In this document: positions 15,507 through 24,836 of the stretch, in pieces
Layout: each line of letters starts with the position of its first letter
How positions within the stretch are numbered: position 1 is the stretch's first letter
DNA from: Bacteroidetes bacterium GWF2_38_335
GTDB taxonomy: Bacteria > Bacteroidota > Bacteroidia > Bacteroidales > GWF2-38-335
DNA: 64,000 bases
Assembly: GCA_001769535.1 (NCBI GenBank)
Contig: MEOH01000005.1
Span: forward strand, 1-64,000
Direction: 5' to 3'
Made by a program: the position numbers and the translations under genes
Notes under the pieces: generated by a model
The model's input: only the letters and a program-made list of their open reading frames with translations
Told to the model about the DNA's origin: nothing
Databases searched by the model: none

Positions 15507-16829
15507 ATGAAAAAAAGAAAAAACAATAAACTCAGGTATTTTGTTATTATTGCAGTAGTCCTTGTAATCCTGCTGCTCCTGGGAAAAAAATCAGGTTGTT
15601 TCGGCAAGGAGGAATTGGTTGAGGTTGAAACCGAAAAGCCTCAAAAAAGGGTTATTGTTGAAACCATTACCGCAAGCGGAAAAATCCAACCCGAAACCGA
15701 AGTGAAAATCAGTCCGGATGTTTCAGGTGAAATAGTAGAGTTAAATGTAGTTGATGGCCAAAAAGTAACAGAGGGTGATCTTCTTTTAAAGATAAGACCT
15801 GATATTTATCTGTCTAACCTGGACAGAATGAAAGCCACAGTTAATTCAGCAAAAGCACAGCACGAACAGGCCCGTGCCCAGCTTCTTGAGAGGGAAAGCA
15901 GCTATAACCGGATAAAAGAACTTTATGAAAGTAAAACTGTTTCCAAATCTGAATTTGAAGCTTCCGAATCGGCTTATAAAGTTGCCAAAGCCAATGCAGA
16001 TGCTGCAAACTATTCAGTAAAAAGCTCAGAAGCCAGTCTGAATGAAGCAGAGAAAAATCTCACAAAAACATCCATATATGCACCCATGTCGGGCATCATT
16101 TCTGCACTTAATGTGAAAAAAGGCGAAAGGGTAGTGGGTACTGTTCAGATGGCCGGAACCGAAATGTTGCGTATCGCCGACCTCACAAAAATGGAAGTTA
16201 AAGTTGAAGTAAATGAAAATGATATTGTGAAGGTTAGTCTGGGCGACACCGCAACCATTGAAATAGATGCATACCTTGATCATAAATTCAAAGGAATTGT
16301 GACCAATATTGCCAATTCGGCCAATACCACCGGAATCGCCAGCGACCAGGTTACCAGTTTTGATGTGAAAATAAGGATCCTGCCCGAGTCATATTCCGAT
16401 CTGCTTAAGCAAAATGAATATCCTTTCCGACCCGGTATGTCGGCCACTGTGGATATCCAGACACATACCGAATATAATGTGCTTTCAATTCCCATTCAGG
16501 CAGTTACCACCCGTTCCGATTCATTGCTGAAAGCTGAAGTGGAAAAGGAAGAGGAGGGAGGAGAATTTGAAAGAACTTCAGCAAAAAATCTGGATGAAAA
16601 GGATAAAAACAATGAAGAAATAAAAGAAATTGTTTTTATTTATGAAGATGGGATTGTCAAGGCGAGGGAAGTGAAAACAGGAATCCAGGATAATAATTTT
16701 ATACAGATTCTTAAAGGTTTATCTGAAAAGGATGAGGTAGTAGTTGCTCCTTATATTGCCATCTCCAAAAAGCTTAAAGACGGTTTGAATGTAAATAAAG
16801 TGGAAAAAGCAGAAATTGAAAAGGAATGA
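15507..16829 (+). CDS. Periplasmic adaptor (HlyD/MacA family) of an efflux pump
   Basis: The protein has 440 residues. A basic N-terminus and a single transmembrane anchor (about 9-26) lead to the first half of a lipoyl domain (KISPDVSGEIVELNVVDGQ). A long coiled-coil hairpin (about 105-190, with KSEFEASESAYKVAKAN) follows. The second lipoyl half (TSIYAPMSGIISALNVKKGE) and beta-barrel domains (PFRPGMSATVDI) come next. It joins an inner-membrane transporter to the TolC-like protein encoded just upstream. An unusually acidic and lysine-rich insertion (about 345-372) sits in the last domain. The end overlaps the next start by 4 bp (ATGA), so tsaB is translationally coupled to it. Confidence 0.93.
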   Translation: MKKRKNNKLRYFVIIAVVLVILLLLGKKSGCFGKEELVEVETEKPQKRVIVETITASGKIQPETEVKISPDVSGEIVELNVVDGQKVTEGDLLLKIRPDIYLSNLDRMKATVNSAKAQHEQARAQLLERESSYNRIKELYESKTVSKSEFEASESAYKVAKANADAANYSVKSSEASLNEAEKNLTKTSIYAPMSGIISALNVKKGERVVGTVQMAGTEMLRIADLTKMEVKVEVNENDIVKVSLGDTATIEIDAYLDHKFKGIVTNIANSANTTGIASDQVTSFDVKIRILPESYSDLLKQNEYPFRPGMSATVDIQTHTEYNVLSIPIQAVTTRSDSLLKAEVEKEEEGGEFERTSAKNLDEKDKNNEEIKEIVFIYEDGIVKAREVKTGIQDNNFIQILKGLSEKDEVVVAPYIAISKKLKDGLNVNKVEKAEIEKE

Positions 16830-17515
16830 TTTTAAGCATTGAAACCTCTTCGGATATTTGTTCTGTTTGCATTGCTGATGGTGAAAAATTGATTGACATC
16901 ATCGAAAGCAGTGAAAACCGCTCACATGCTTCTCATTTGTCTGTCTTCATCGACCGGATGATGAAAAAAAGCAATATCCCTTATTCTGAGCTTAAAGCAG
17001 TGGCAGTGAGCATGGGACCGGGTTCATACACCGGACTACGAATCGGGGTTTCCATGGCAAAGGGATTGTGTTACGGACTTAATATTCCGCTAATCTCGGT
17101 AAATACGCTTTATTCACTTGCTTTGGGATTTAAGGAAAGAAACAAAAATCTACAAAAGAATTCTTTGCTAATCCCAATGATTGATGCCCGTCGCATGGAA
17201 GTTTATACCTGCATTTATGATGAAAATCTGCTGCCAAAAACTGAAATTTCGGCCGAAATTATTGATGAAAACTCCTTTTCTGATTACTCAGCCAATAATA
17301 TGCTTTACTTTTTTGGTCCGGGTGCACCCAAATGCAGTTCTGTGATCAGAAATGAAAACGTCAATTTTATTGAAGATATTTTTCCCTGTTCACAGTTTAT
17401 TGCAAACGAAGCAAACCGAAAATTTAATTTAAAGGAATTTGAAGATGTCGCATATTTCGAACCCTTTTATTTAAAGGACTTCATAGCAAAAAAACCAAAA
17501 AACAAATTCTTCTGA
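16826..17515 (+). CDS. tsaB: tRNA threonylcarbamoyladenosine biosynthesis protein TsaB
   Basis: The protein has 229 residues. It belongs to the ASKHA fold and partners TsaD in the cytosolic complex that makes N6-threonylcarbamoyladenosine at position 37 of ANN-reading tRNAs. Recognisable segments are ILSIETSSDICSVCI at the start, AVSMGPGSYTGLRIG (about 66-81) and MIDARRMEVY (about 118-127). The C-terminus is the variable half. Its 4-bp overlap with the adaptor gene is unusual company for a tRNA modification gene. tsaD and tsaE are not in the window. Confidence 0.94.
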   Translation: MILSIETSSDICSVCIADGEKLIDIIESSENRSHASHLSVFIDRMMKKSNIPYSELKAVAVSMGPGSYTGLRIGVSMAKGLCYGLNIPLISVNTLYSLALGFKERNKNLQKNSLLIPMIDARRMEVYTCIYDENLLPKTEISAEIIDENSFSDYSANNMLYFFGPGAPKCSSVIRNENVNFIEDIFPCSQFIANEANRKFNLKEFEDVAYFEPFYLKDFIAKKPKNKFF

Positions 17516-17568
17516 AAAAAATACGGCACAGATTTTGACTTTAACTAATCGGAACATTTTTTAATATT

Positions 17569-18372
17569 ATGAAAACACTTGTTATTAACCTGATAATTGT
17601 ACTGGCAGCCGGAATAGGATTCCAGGCTTCGGTACCGGAGACAAAGATTATCCCCGAGAAACTTCCCAATAATTCCTACAAAGCAGGCGAATACCTGAAA
17701 TACAAAGTATATTATGGGTGGGTAAACGGAGGCACTGCCACTTTGACACTCACCGAAAAAACTGTTAGTGGAAAAACCATTCACTACGGAAGGGCTTATG
17801 CAAAAACTATCGGAACAGCCGACCAGCTTTTCAGTGTGCGTGATATTTATGAATCTTATATGGATCCTGAAACCGGACTATCTCTTAAATCTATTAGGAA
17901 TGTAAGGGAAGGAAACTATAAAAAGTATAACGAGGTTCTTTATAACCACAGCAACAATACAATAAAAAGCTTGCTTTCAGGAACCAAAGAGGTTCCCGAT
18001 AACATCCGCGATCTGGTGGGCGCTTTTTATTACTTCAGGAGATACGACCTGAACAGCATGAAAGTTGGAGAAAAAATTAAATTGGAAACCTACTTTGAGG
18101 ATAAAGTATATCCACTGGAACTAAAATTCAAAGGTATCGAAAGTGTGAAAACAAAAATCGGAACTTTTAAATGCATGAAAATGGTCCCGATTGTTGAAAC
18201 AGGCGGAGTTTTTGACGATGCTGAAGGCGACTTGACATTCTACATCTCTGCCGATAAAAACAAAATACCAATCAGGGTGCAGGTGGATTTTTTGGTGGGT
18301 TCATTCAAGTGCGACCTCATTGTTTACTCAGGTTTAAAGCACGAGTTGGCTAAAGAGGACATTTTAAAATAA
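17569..18372 (+). CDS. DUF3108 family secreted protein
   Basis: The protein has 267 residues with a signal peptide (MKTLVINLIIVLAAGIGFQA). The mature part carries the DUF3108 pattern: AGEYLKYKVYYGWVNGG near the start, SVRDIYESYMDPETGL in the middle, and a run of beta strands ending FYISADKNKIPIRVQV. Members are predicted exported beta-rich proteins of unknown function, widespread in Bacteroidota. The spacer to tsaB (53 bp) has no terminator, so it may be read with that operon. A strong terminator follows. There is no catalytic motif I can point to. Confidence 0.82.
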   Translation: MKTLVINLIIVLAAGIGFQASVPETKIIPEKLPNNSYKAGEYLKYKVYYGWVNGGTATLTLTEKTVSGKTIHYGRAYAKTIGTADQLFSVRDIYESYMDPETGLSLKSIRNVREGNYKKYNEVLYNHSNNTIKSLLSGTKEVPDNIRDLVGAFYYFRRYDLNSMKVGEKIKLETYFEDKVYPLELKFKGIESVKTKIGTFKCMKMVPIVETGGVFDDAEGDLTFYISADKNKIPIRVQVDFLVGSFKCDLIVYSGLKHELAKEDILK

Positions 18373-18393
18373 AACAATACGCGTAACCAATAT

Positions 18394-18428
18394 TTAACCC
18401 GGTGGTGGCTCTCATCATCGGGTTTTTT
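18394..18428 (+). terminator. Intrinsic terminator
   Basis: AACCCGGTGGT pairs with ATCATCGGGTT (with G-T pairs) and is followed by TTTTTT. It closes the tolC-adaptor-tsaB-DUF3108 run. Confidence 0.75.
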
Positions 18429-18502
18429 TGTCTATACATGGAATAATCTGTTTATTCTGCAAAAAAAACCAATTGGATTATATGTTATTTTAATGATTTG
18501 TA

Positions 18503-18510
18503 TAATTTTG
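18503..18510 (+). promoter_or_regulatory. -7 promoter element of efp
   Basis: TAATTTTG fits TAnnTTTG, 32 nt before the efp ATG. No TTG lies at the normal distance upstream. Confidence 0.45.
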
Positions 18511-18542
18511 CAGCCATTGAAAAACAACAATAGAATTTTTTT

Positions 18543-19112
18543 ATGGCAACAACAGCAGATTTTAAAAATGGTTTATGCATGGATTTTAATAATGACCTGT
18601 ATACAATCGTTGAATTTCAGCATGTGAAACCCGGAAAGGGAGGAGCATTCGTCAGAACTAAGATGAAAAGCCTTACCAACGGAAAAGTAATTGAACACAC
18701 TTTTACTGCAGGTGTAAAAATTAATGTAGCCCGCGTGGAAAGAAGGCCCCATCAGTTTTTATATCTTGATGATATGGGTTATAATTTTATGCATGTTGAA
18801 ACTTTCGAGCAGGTTAGCATACCCAAAAATCTAATTGAAAAGCCACTCTTGCTTAAAGAAGGAATGAATGTTGAAATCGTTTATCATGCCGATACTGAGA
18901 CTCCGCTCTCATGCGATTTACCTCCTTTTGTTGAAATGGAAATTACTTATACCGAGCCGGGATTAAGAGGTGATACAGCCTCATCTTCAGCGCTTAAGGC
19001 GGCTACTATTGAAACCGGAATGGAAATCAGGGTGCCACTCTTTATTCAGGTTGGCGACCGAATAAAAATCGATACCAGAGACAATTCATACGCCGAACGC
19101 GTTAAAAAATAA
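18543..19112 (+). CDS. efp: Elongation factor P
   Basis: The protein has 189 residues, full length, with three OB-type domains. It binds between the P and E sites of the ribosome and rescues stalling on polyproline. The tip loop reads KPGKGGA, with Lys32 at the place modified in other bacteria (Lys34 of E. coli). The ending TRDNSYAERVKK is the classic EF-P signature (E. coli has T..G.Y..R). It is a single-gene unit between a terminator on the left and another just downstream. No epmA or epmB-like gene is seen here, so the state of Lys32 is open. Confidence 0.98.
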   Translation: MATTADFKNGLCMDFNNDLYTIVEFQHVKPGKGGAFVRTKMKSLTNGKVIEHTFTAGVKINVARVERRPHQFLYLDDMGYNFMHVETFEQVSIPKNLIEKPLLLKEGMNVEIVYHADTETPLSCDLPPFVEMEITYTEPGLRGDTASSSALKAATIETGMEIRVPLFIQVGDRIKIDTRDNSYAERVKK

Positions 19113-19117
19113 ATTAC

Positions 19118-19146
19118 AAAAGCTAAGATTTTTCTTAGCTTTTTTT
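19118..19146 (+). terminator. Intrinsic terminator of efp
   Basis: AAGCTAAG - ATTTTT - CTTAGCTT followed by a T-tract. Confidence 0.88.
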
Positions 19147-19210
19147 GTTTTTGTCAAATAAGAATTATCTTTAAGAGACTTAATTTTAATCAGGAATAAT
19201 AGTTTGGTAT

Positions 19211-20446
19211 ATGAAAGAAAATAGAGCCTCTTTAAAACGACTTCAGCTTTCAAACTACAAATTGAAAACCCTGCTGAATATTACCCAGGCCATCAATGAT
19301 AATCAGTCAACTGAAGACCTCCTAAAAAAATACGAAAGAATTTTACGAAGTGAACTAAATATCGGAAGGGTATTACTTTTTAGCTTCAATGAAAAATGGG
19401 AATGTCGCCTTGCATCTGGTATTTTGGGTGAGTCATTCAGCAAAATTAAAGTTGAAAGGGATTTGCTTCAGTACACCGATATCTCTATTCTTTCATCGAC
19501 AGTAGACAGAAAAAGACTTCATGGGTTTGATGTAATTGTACCCGTTTATCACAAAGATATTCCCCTGGCTTATGTTTTGATCGGCGATATTGATGAGGAA
19601 CGCGATGGAATCAGTCCGACAATCAAACACTTGCATTTTGTGCAAACACTCACAAATGTTATTATCGTATCCATAGAAAACAAAAGATTGTTTAAGGAAA
19701 ATCTCCGACAGGCAAGGATCAAAAGGGAACTTGAACTGGCATCAAAAATGCAGGCCATGCTGATTCCGGATGCTTCAACCCTCCCGAAAAACGAAAAAAT
19801 CTCTGTTTCGGTTTATTATAACCCGCATTTTGAGGTGGGAGGGGACTATTATGATTTTCTTGAATTAAGTGAAAACGAATATGGATTTTGCATAGCTGAT
19901 GTTTCTGGTAAAGGAATATCAGCAGCTTTTCTGATGTCAAATTTTCAGGCCAGTTTAAGGGCTATGTTCAGTCAGGATACAAACCTCTCGGACCTTGTTT
20001 ATAAGCTCAACCACACTGTGACCTTGAATGCAAAAGGGGAAAAGTTTATTACTCTTTTTGTGGGAAAATATAATTATCTGACTAAGGTGCTTACCTATAT
20101 AAATGCCGGACATAATCCTCCTGTAATGTACGATCCTCAGACAAAAAAAATCAGCTTTTTGCAGGATGGATGTATCGGATTGGGTATGCTAGAAAAAATT
20201 CCCTCCATAAAAGTTGGTGAAATAAAAATTGCCCCCACTACCAAACTGCTTTGTTATACCGACGGGTTGGTCGAAACCGAAAATTTCGACAATATTGAGT
20301 TTGGAACTAAGGAAATAGAAAACTGTATTTCAAACAAAAAAAGCATTGGTAAAATAGTCGTGGATATTGTCAAAAAAGTTGAAAACCATAAAGGGGAAAA
20401 AACTTACTTCGATGATATTTCACTAATAGGAATAGAATTTCTTTAG
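19211..20446 (+). CDS. SpoIIE/RsbU-type serine phosphatase with N-terminal sensor
   Basis: The protein has 411 residues. The first 165 resemble a GAF-type sensor (LLNITQAINDNQSTEDLL..., VIVPVYHKDIPLAYVLIG), followed by a helical linker (RIKRELELASKMQAMLIP). The C-terminal PPM phosphatase domain (about 195-411) keeps its metal aspartates: VGGDYYDF (Asp212), IADVSGKG (Asp230), CYTDGLVE and FDDISLI. Such proteins dephosphorylate anti-sigma antagonists in partner-switching systems. No STAS or anti-sigma kinase gene is next to it. Its stop codon overlaps that of the convergent methyltransferase gene by 4 bp. Confidence 0.9.
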   Translation: MKENRASLKRLQLSNYKLKTLLNITQAINDNQSTEDLLKKYERILRSELNIGRVLLFSFNEKWECRLASGILGESFSKIKVERDLLQYTDISILSSTVDRKRLHGFDVIVPVYHKDIPLAYVLIGDIDEERDGISPTIKHLHFVQTLTNVIIVSIENKRLFKENLRQARIKRELELASKMQAMLIPDASTLPKNEKISVSVYYNPHFEVGGDYYDFLELSENEYGFCIADVSGKGISAAFLMSNFQASLRAMFSQDTNLSDLVYKLNHTVTLNAKGEKFITLFVGKYNYLTKVLTYINAGHNPPVMYDPQTKKISFLQDGCIGLGMLEKIPSIKVGEIKIAPTTKLLCYTDGLVETENFDNIEFGTKEIENCISNKKSIGKIVVDIVKKVENHKGEKTYFDDISLIGIEFL

Positions 20447-21369
20447 TTCATTAATGAAGCCAGATGGGCATGGCTGACTGCAAGAATTTCAGTTGATATT
20501 CCCTGATATTTTTTGTTGAGTTTAATTTTTTCCAGTTTTGAAATATCATATGGAAGAATTTCTTCCTCATTAATGGGAATTTCAAGTTCGTTGTATAATT
20601 TCCGGTAATCTGAAATTCTAAGTCTGTTCTGAGGCTGGACATTGTTATCAATGAATTTCCATCGTTTATCCGAAAATCTCAGAAAATTATATATGGTAAT
20701 TGATTTATCAAGGTGAGCAAAATGATCAGACATATCTATAAAATGACTCTGCACACCCCCGGGTTTAGACACTCTTTTAAATTCAGAGAGAATATCAATT
20801 AAAATTGAAGGATAAATATGCTCGAATGTGTTGTTTGAGGTGATCAGATCTATTTGGCTTTCACTGATTGGAAGTTTTCTGGCGTCACATATAAGTGTCT
20901 GAATATTTAATTTTTGCAATGTTTGCTGGCCGCTTTTGGTTTCTTCGTATGTTGACTTTATCAATTCAAACCTGCTTAAAATAACTTTCGGAAAAAGCTT
21001 CTGAAGTTTACCATTAGAAAAATATTCAATAAATTTTTCAATGGTAATATTTAGATTTTTTTCTTTGATAAGGTTTGAAATGTCCACAGTGATTATTCTG
21101 TCCGCTCCGGCTAAAAACATGCAAACAGGTATAACAGGAAACCAACCGGTTCCAAGTTCAAGAGTTGAATTTACCTCCCCCTTATTTATATTTAGCACAC
21201 GATAATAACCAAGATGTTTTTCTGCCTGTACTAATTTTGCTTCAAATAATTCATTGGTAAGTGTAACTCCTTTAGTAATATGCTTTTGAAAAAAGTAATT
21301 GATTTTATTGCTAAATGGCAGCCATGAAATTATTTTCTGAACGATTGCTTTAAGTACCCACTTTTTCAT
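20443..21369 (-). CDS. SAM-dependent methyltransferase of the polysaccharide operon
   Basis: The protein has 308 residues from ATG 21369; the frame also opens upstream at 21408, but that would overlap wzy by 59 bp rather than 20. The class I fold is shown by the SAM loop LELGTGWFPVIP (about 70-81), an acidic end of strand 2 (ITVDIS), DARKLP, and the motif DLITSNNTFEHIYP followed by LSEFKRVSKPGG. The substrate cannot be read. Position at the end of the wzz-wzz-wzy operon suggests modification of a polysaccharide or lipid-linked sugar. Its last bases are shared with the stop of the convergent phosphatase gene, leaving no room for a separate terminator. Confidence 0.85.
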   Translation of the reverse strand: MKKWVLKAIVQKIISWLPFSNKINYFFQKHITKGVTLTNELFEAKLVQAEKHLGYYRVLNINKGEVNSTLELGTGWFPVIPVCMFLAGADRIITVDISNLIKEKNLNITIEKFIEYFSNGKLQKLFPKVILSRFELIKSTYEETKSGQQTLQKLNIQTLICDARKLPISESQIDLITSNNTFEHIYPSILIDILSEFKRVSKPGGVQSHFIDMSDHFAHLDKSITIYNFLRFSDKRWKFIDNNVQPQNRLRISDYRKLYNELEIPINEEEILPYDISKLEKIKLNKKYQGISTEILAVSHAHLASLMN

Positions 21370-22813
21370 GATCAGAATCTGTTTTTTCCTTTTTATTGTG
21401 ATAGACATCCATGGCTACAAGTATTCCGATAAAACCCCAGAAAGGTGCTGATGCTTTATCAGTATCAAGGAAGTTATTTAAAAATCCATGCAGAAAATAT
21501 GTGGTCAGACTCAATAATAAAATCATGGAAATGAATTTAATCTTTCTGTCCTTGGTGTATGAATAAAGCTTGAGTGCGGTATAAATAGCAGTCCCTATGA
21601 TCAGTAATACAGAAAGCATTCCCAGAACTCCCGATTCAGAAAGCGGACCAATATATTCGCTATGAGCATTTCCCATGTCACCGGCATTGGTGCTGATTAT
21701 GGTTTTTTCATTGCTCGACTGAAACGCTGCATAGTTGAATTGATATGTGCCCGGACCCCATCCCATCAGTGGTTTTTCATTAAACATCCTGATTGCCGAT
21801 TTCCAGCGGTTGATTCTTTCAAGGTTTGAAGCATCCGATGACACATTGGATATAGATTGCATGTGCTCGGTCAGGTTTTTGGAAGAATCCTGTCTGTTCT
21901 GCTCCAATTCCATGATGATTTGTGTCTCAAATACAAAATATAGAGAAACTATCGTTACCAAACCAGTCAGAACAAAATAATACTTTATTCGGAGTTTCAT
22001 CACCGCCCACAAAGCAAAAGCAGCGGCAACACTGATCCACGCAGCACGGGTATATGAAAAAATTATGGCAGCAAGGATGAGTACGGTTGCAGATATAATC
22101 AGCAATCTTATTCTGGCTGAATAGTACCAGCTGTTCAACGCAAAACCTGCCAAAATGGGTACAAACATTCCTAAAATAGCTCCGTAGATTGTGTGGTCTT
22201 TGAAGAACGGAATCATAACCACATTAGCTTTTTCCTGATCAAAAAAACCATAGCTGGAATGACGAGCAAGCGTATAAATAATAACAATGCATAATGAAAT
22301 CACATACAGCCAGATATACCTGTTAATGTTTTTAAAATCCTTAAAGAGTTGGGTAGCCAGAAAATAAAATGAAGCCAGAAACCACATCCTGACAAGAAGA
22401 TATTTGAATGAGACAGATGGATAAGTGCTTGATATGCAAGTAATGAACATCCAAAACAAGTTGAAATATATTGCCCAGGAAACAGGGTGGTTCAAAATTT
22501 TGCGGTCAAAATTATTTTCCAGGATAAGTTTTATAATAAAAATCAGCAAAACAACCAGCAAAATGGGTTCGGTGGGCAAAAACATGTCGAAACTTTGCCC
22601 CGGCATGATGTAGCTGAGCGAAACTGAAAATGGGGTAAGAAAAACAAGAATCAGAATGAGTTTATCCAGGGCGAAAAGTGAAAATAGCAAGGCAACAAGT
22701 CCCAAAGGCAGTAATGCAAACAGGAATTGTTCCTGGGCAATAAACACAGCATTTATCAATACAAAAAGTACCGAAATAACATAAATCCAAATGATATTTT
22801 TCTTTTCAGACAA
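21350..22813 (-). CDS. O-antigen polymerase/ligase family protein (Wzy/WaaL)
   Basis: The protein has 487 residues with about 11-12 transmembrane helices. The start is TTG (22813), since no ATG precedes the first helix and the upstream stop is 7 bp away. The Wzy_C family is marked by FSYTRAAWISV (about helix 7) and a long outer loop with RINRWKSAIRMFNEKPLMG, GWGPGTYQF and NAHSEYIGPLSESGVLG. Such proteins join or polymerise undecaprenyl-linked glycans at the periplasmic face. Together with the two Wzz proteins upstream it probably sets length and assembly of a surface glycan. Ligase and polymerase cannot be told apart from sequence. Confidence 0.87.
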   Translation of the reverse strand: MSEKKNIIWIYVISVLFVLINAVFIAQEQFLFALLPLGLVALLFSLFALDKLILILVFLTPFSVSLSYIMPGQSFDMFLPTEPILLVVLLIFIIKLILENNFDRKILNHPVSWAIYFNLFWMFITCISSTYPSVSFKYLLVRMWFLASFYFLATQLFKDFKNINRYIWLYVISLCIVIIYTLARHSSYGFFDQEKANVVMIPFFKDHTIYGAILGMFVPILAGFALNSWYYSARIRLLIISATVLILAAIIFSYTRAAWISVAAAFALWAVMKLRIKYYFVLTGLVTIVSLYFVFETQIIMELEQNRQDSSKNLTEHMQSISNVSSDASNLERINRWKSAIRMFNEKPLMGWGPGTYQFNYAAFQSSNEKTIISTNAGDMGNAHSEYIGPLSESGVLGMLSVLLIIGTAIYTALKLYSYTKDRKIKFISMILLLSLTTYFLHGFLNNFLDTDKASAPFWGFIGILVAMDVYHNKKEKTDSDHEKVGT

Positions 22814-22819
22814 AACCGG

Positions 22820-23743
22820 TTATTTTGATTGCTTTTTACTTTCGATAAAGCTTAAAACCAGAATGCTTAATACAAGTGATCCGAGTATAGCAAAAATAAC
22901 ATAGACCAGTCTTTTGGGATACGAATTTTTATCGGCAATGTATGGTGAAGTAATTACATGTGTATAAGTTACATGTTTTTTGTAATCCCTTACATGTCCT
23001 TCATAGGTCTTTTTGTTTTCGTAATACATATTGGCTGATTCCCATAATAGTGAATCGGTTTCGAGATAGTCATTTTTAACTATTTCTGCATTTGTGATCC
23101 AATCCTTAGATTCAGGGGTAGCTCTTCCCTGAAGGATCGCTTCCATGTATTTTTCAACCTGAATATCAAAATTCAGCATCCCATATTCTTTCTGGTAACT
23201 CAATAATTTTGCTTTTAAGGAGTCGATTTCGTTTTTCTTTTTATTCACTTCATTTTTCCAGGTTAACATTGCTTCGAATGATTTGGAACCATGGAGTGAT
23301 TTAACTTTCTGATTATAATAACTGATAATTGAGTCGACAATCAGACAAGCTGTTTTTGGATCTTCATCAATAACGTTGATTTTTACTGCTTCGTTTTCAG
23401 TTTTGGTAAACGAAACATTGCTTTCAAATTCATTATTAAGGGCGGTATACCAGCCCTCACTGTTTGTATCAATTTCATAATGTTCGATAAGCTTAAAATC
23501 ATTGAAAACCTTGTCGCGTATGTCCTGAGATTGAATAATCTCCAGCATCTGCTCAGTTTCAGATTCTTCAGAAACCGGCAAAACATTTGCAGGATATACA
23601 ACAGCAAAGGATTCATATTTCTTTGAAATCAGGAATGTTGCTGCGTAAGCAGATACTGCTGCAATAACAGCAATAACAATAAGATGGTATTTCCATTTAC
23701 TGATCAGCAGTATAAAATTCTTGTTTCTGAAGTAATTTTCCAT
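22820..23743 (-). CDS. Wzz-type polysaccharide chain-length regulator (2)
   Basis: The protein has 307 residues. A transmembrane helix near the N-terminus (about 18-35) and another at the C-terminus (about 282-302) flank a periplasmic part with the Wzz opening (SKKYESFAVVYPANVLP) and a coiled-coil region (about 160-200). The final helix has the small-residue and proline-containing approach SYPKRLVYVIFAILGSL. It lies between a paralogue and a Wzy/WaaL gene in one operon. No tyrosine kinase domain is attached, so this is the Wzz rather than the Wzc form. Confidence 0.86.
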   Translation of the reverse strand: MENYFRNKNFILLISKWKYHLIVIAVIAAVSAYAATFLISKKYESFAVVYPANVLPVSEESETEQMLEIIQSQDIRDKVFNDFKLIEHYEIDTNSEGWYTALNNEFESNVSFTKTENEAVKINVIDEDPKTACLIVDSIISYYNQKVKSLHGSKSFEAMLTWKNEVNKKKNEIDSLKAKLLSYQKEYGMLNFDIQVEKYMEAILQGRATPESKDWITNAEIVKNDYLETDSLLWESANMYYENKKTYEGHVRDYKKHVTYTHVITSPYIADKNSYPKRLVYVIFAILGSLVLSILVLSFIESKKQSK

Positions 23744-23802
23744 GTTATCGTAGTTAAATAATATTAGATGTTCATTTTTAATCTTAAAATCAATTGGTTT
23801 GA

Positions 23803-24822
23803 TTACAAATGGATTTTTTTTTTAAAAAAGTCCCTGAAAAGAACAAACAGGAACAATGCAAAAATAAAAGATCCTATGGTTGACATTACCACAATGAGCC
23901 AGATAACCGGATAAGATTTTTTTTCAGCCGGCTCGGCGTTGTTTACAATATATCTGTGGGTAAGATCAGATTTGACGTCAAGTTTAGCTTCAGACAGCTT
24001 GGCTTCAAGATCGCTGAGCCTTTTAGCTTCGTATTGCAACAAGTCCCTGAGAAAAGTATAGGTTCCGCCATATTTCGAAAGAATTTCCTTATCTTTTTTG
24101 AAAATTTCGATGCTTTTCTGATCATTTTTTATTACCGCTTCAACATATCCGTTGTTAATTGCTTCAGCCTGGGTTTCATAATCATGAATACCCATCATTT
24201 GAATATATTTTAATGAATCCTTTAGTTCATTGATGTAATTTTTCAGATTTTTGAATTCATTCTCAACAATTGCAAGGGCTTTTTCTGACCGTTCCTTTTG
24301 CATATCATTCATAACCGAATCGAGCAGATTTCCAATATCGTTGGCAATATTGGATGCAAATTTCGGATCAGTATCGTATACCTCAATTTCAATTGAATTG
24401 AACTCTGTCCTTATAAATGAAATGTTGTCGTAATATTCATCAACAAGATTTGACCGGCTGAATTTTAATCCCGGAGTGATGTTGTAATGATCCATCAGGT
24501 TGTACTTTTCGATAATCCGATCACGGATGTAATTTGACTCAAGCACCTGAAGCATTTGCTCAACTTCTTCTTCCTCACCAAATTTAAGTATTTCCTTTTC
24601 AACATAATTGGCAGTAAGCAGGGATTGCGAAACTGAACTGGAGGAAGCAGGAAACAAAACAACGGTAGATTTATATTTCGGCTCAATCAACAGGGAAACT
24701 ACTAATGAAATAACGAATCCAAGTGCTGTAATAATGAGAATGGGCTTAAAATTCTCCCTGATCACATCCAGTAACTTGCCTGAATCAAAATTAAAATCTT
24801 TATTTTGCTTGTTTTCAGTCAT
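23803..24822 (-). CDS. Wzz-type polysaccharide chain-length regulator (1)
   Basis: The protein has 339 residues. Helix 1 (about 31-51) is followed by EPKYKSTVVLFPAS, the Wzz domain start. Then come a long helical region (about 150-285, coiled coil), and KKSYPVIWLIVVMSTIGSF entering the C-terminal helix. It is the first gene of the polysaccharide operon and has a good promoter 15-43 bp upstream. It shares layout and several motifs (EQMLQVLES/EQMLEIIQS, DRIIEKYNLMDHY/DKVFNDFKLIEHY) with the next gene, so the pair arose by duplication. Confidence 0.87.
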   Translation of the reverse strand: MTENKQNKDFNFDSGKLLDVIRENFKPILIITALGFVISLVVSLLIEPKYKSTVVLFPASSSSVSQSLLTANYVEKEILKFGEEEEVEQMLQVLESNYIRDRIIEKYNLMDHYNITPGLKFSRSNLVDEYYDNISFIRTEFNSIEIEVYDTDPKFASNIANDIGNLLDSVMNDMQKERSEKALAIVENEFKNLKNYINELKDSLKYIQMMGIHDYETQAEAINNGYVEAVIKNDQKSIEIFKKDKEILSKYGGTYTFLRDLLQYEAKRLSDLEAKLSEAKLDVKSDLTHRYIVNNAEPAEKKSYPVIWLIVVMSTIGSFIFALFLFVLFRDFFKKKIHL

Positions 24823-24836
24823 AAAAAAAAGAGCAT

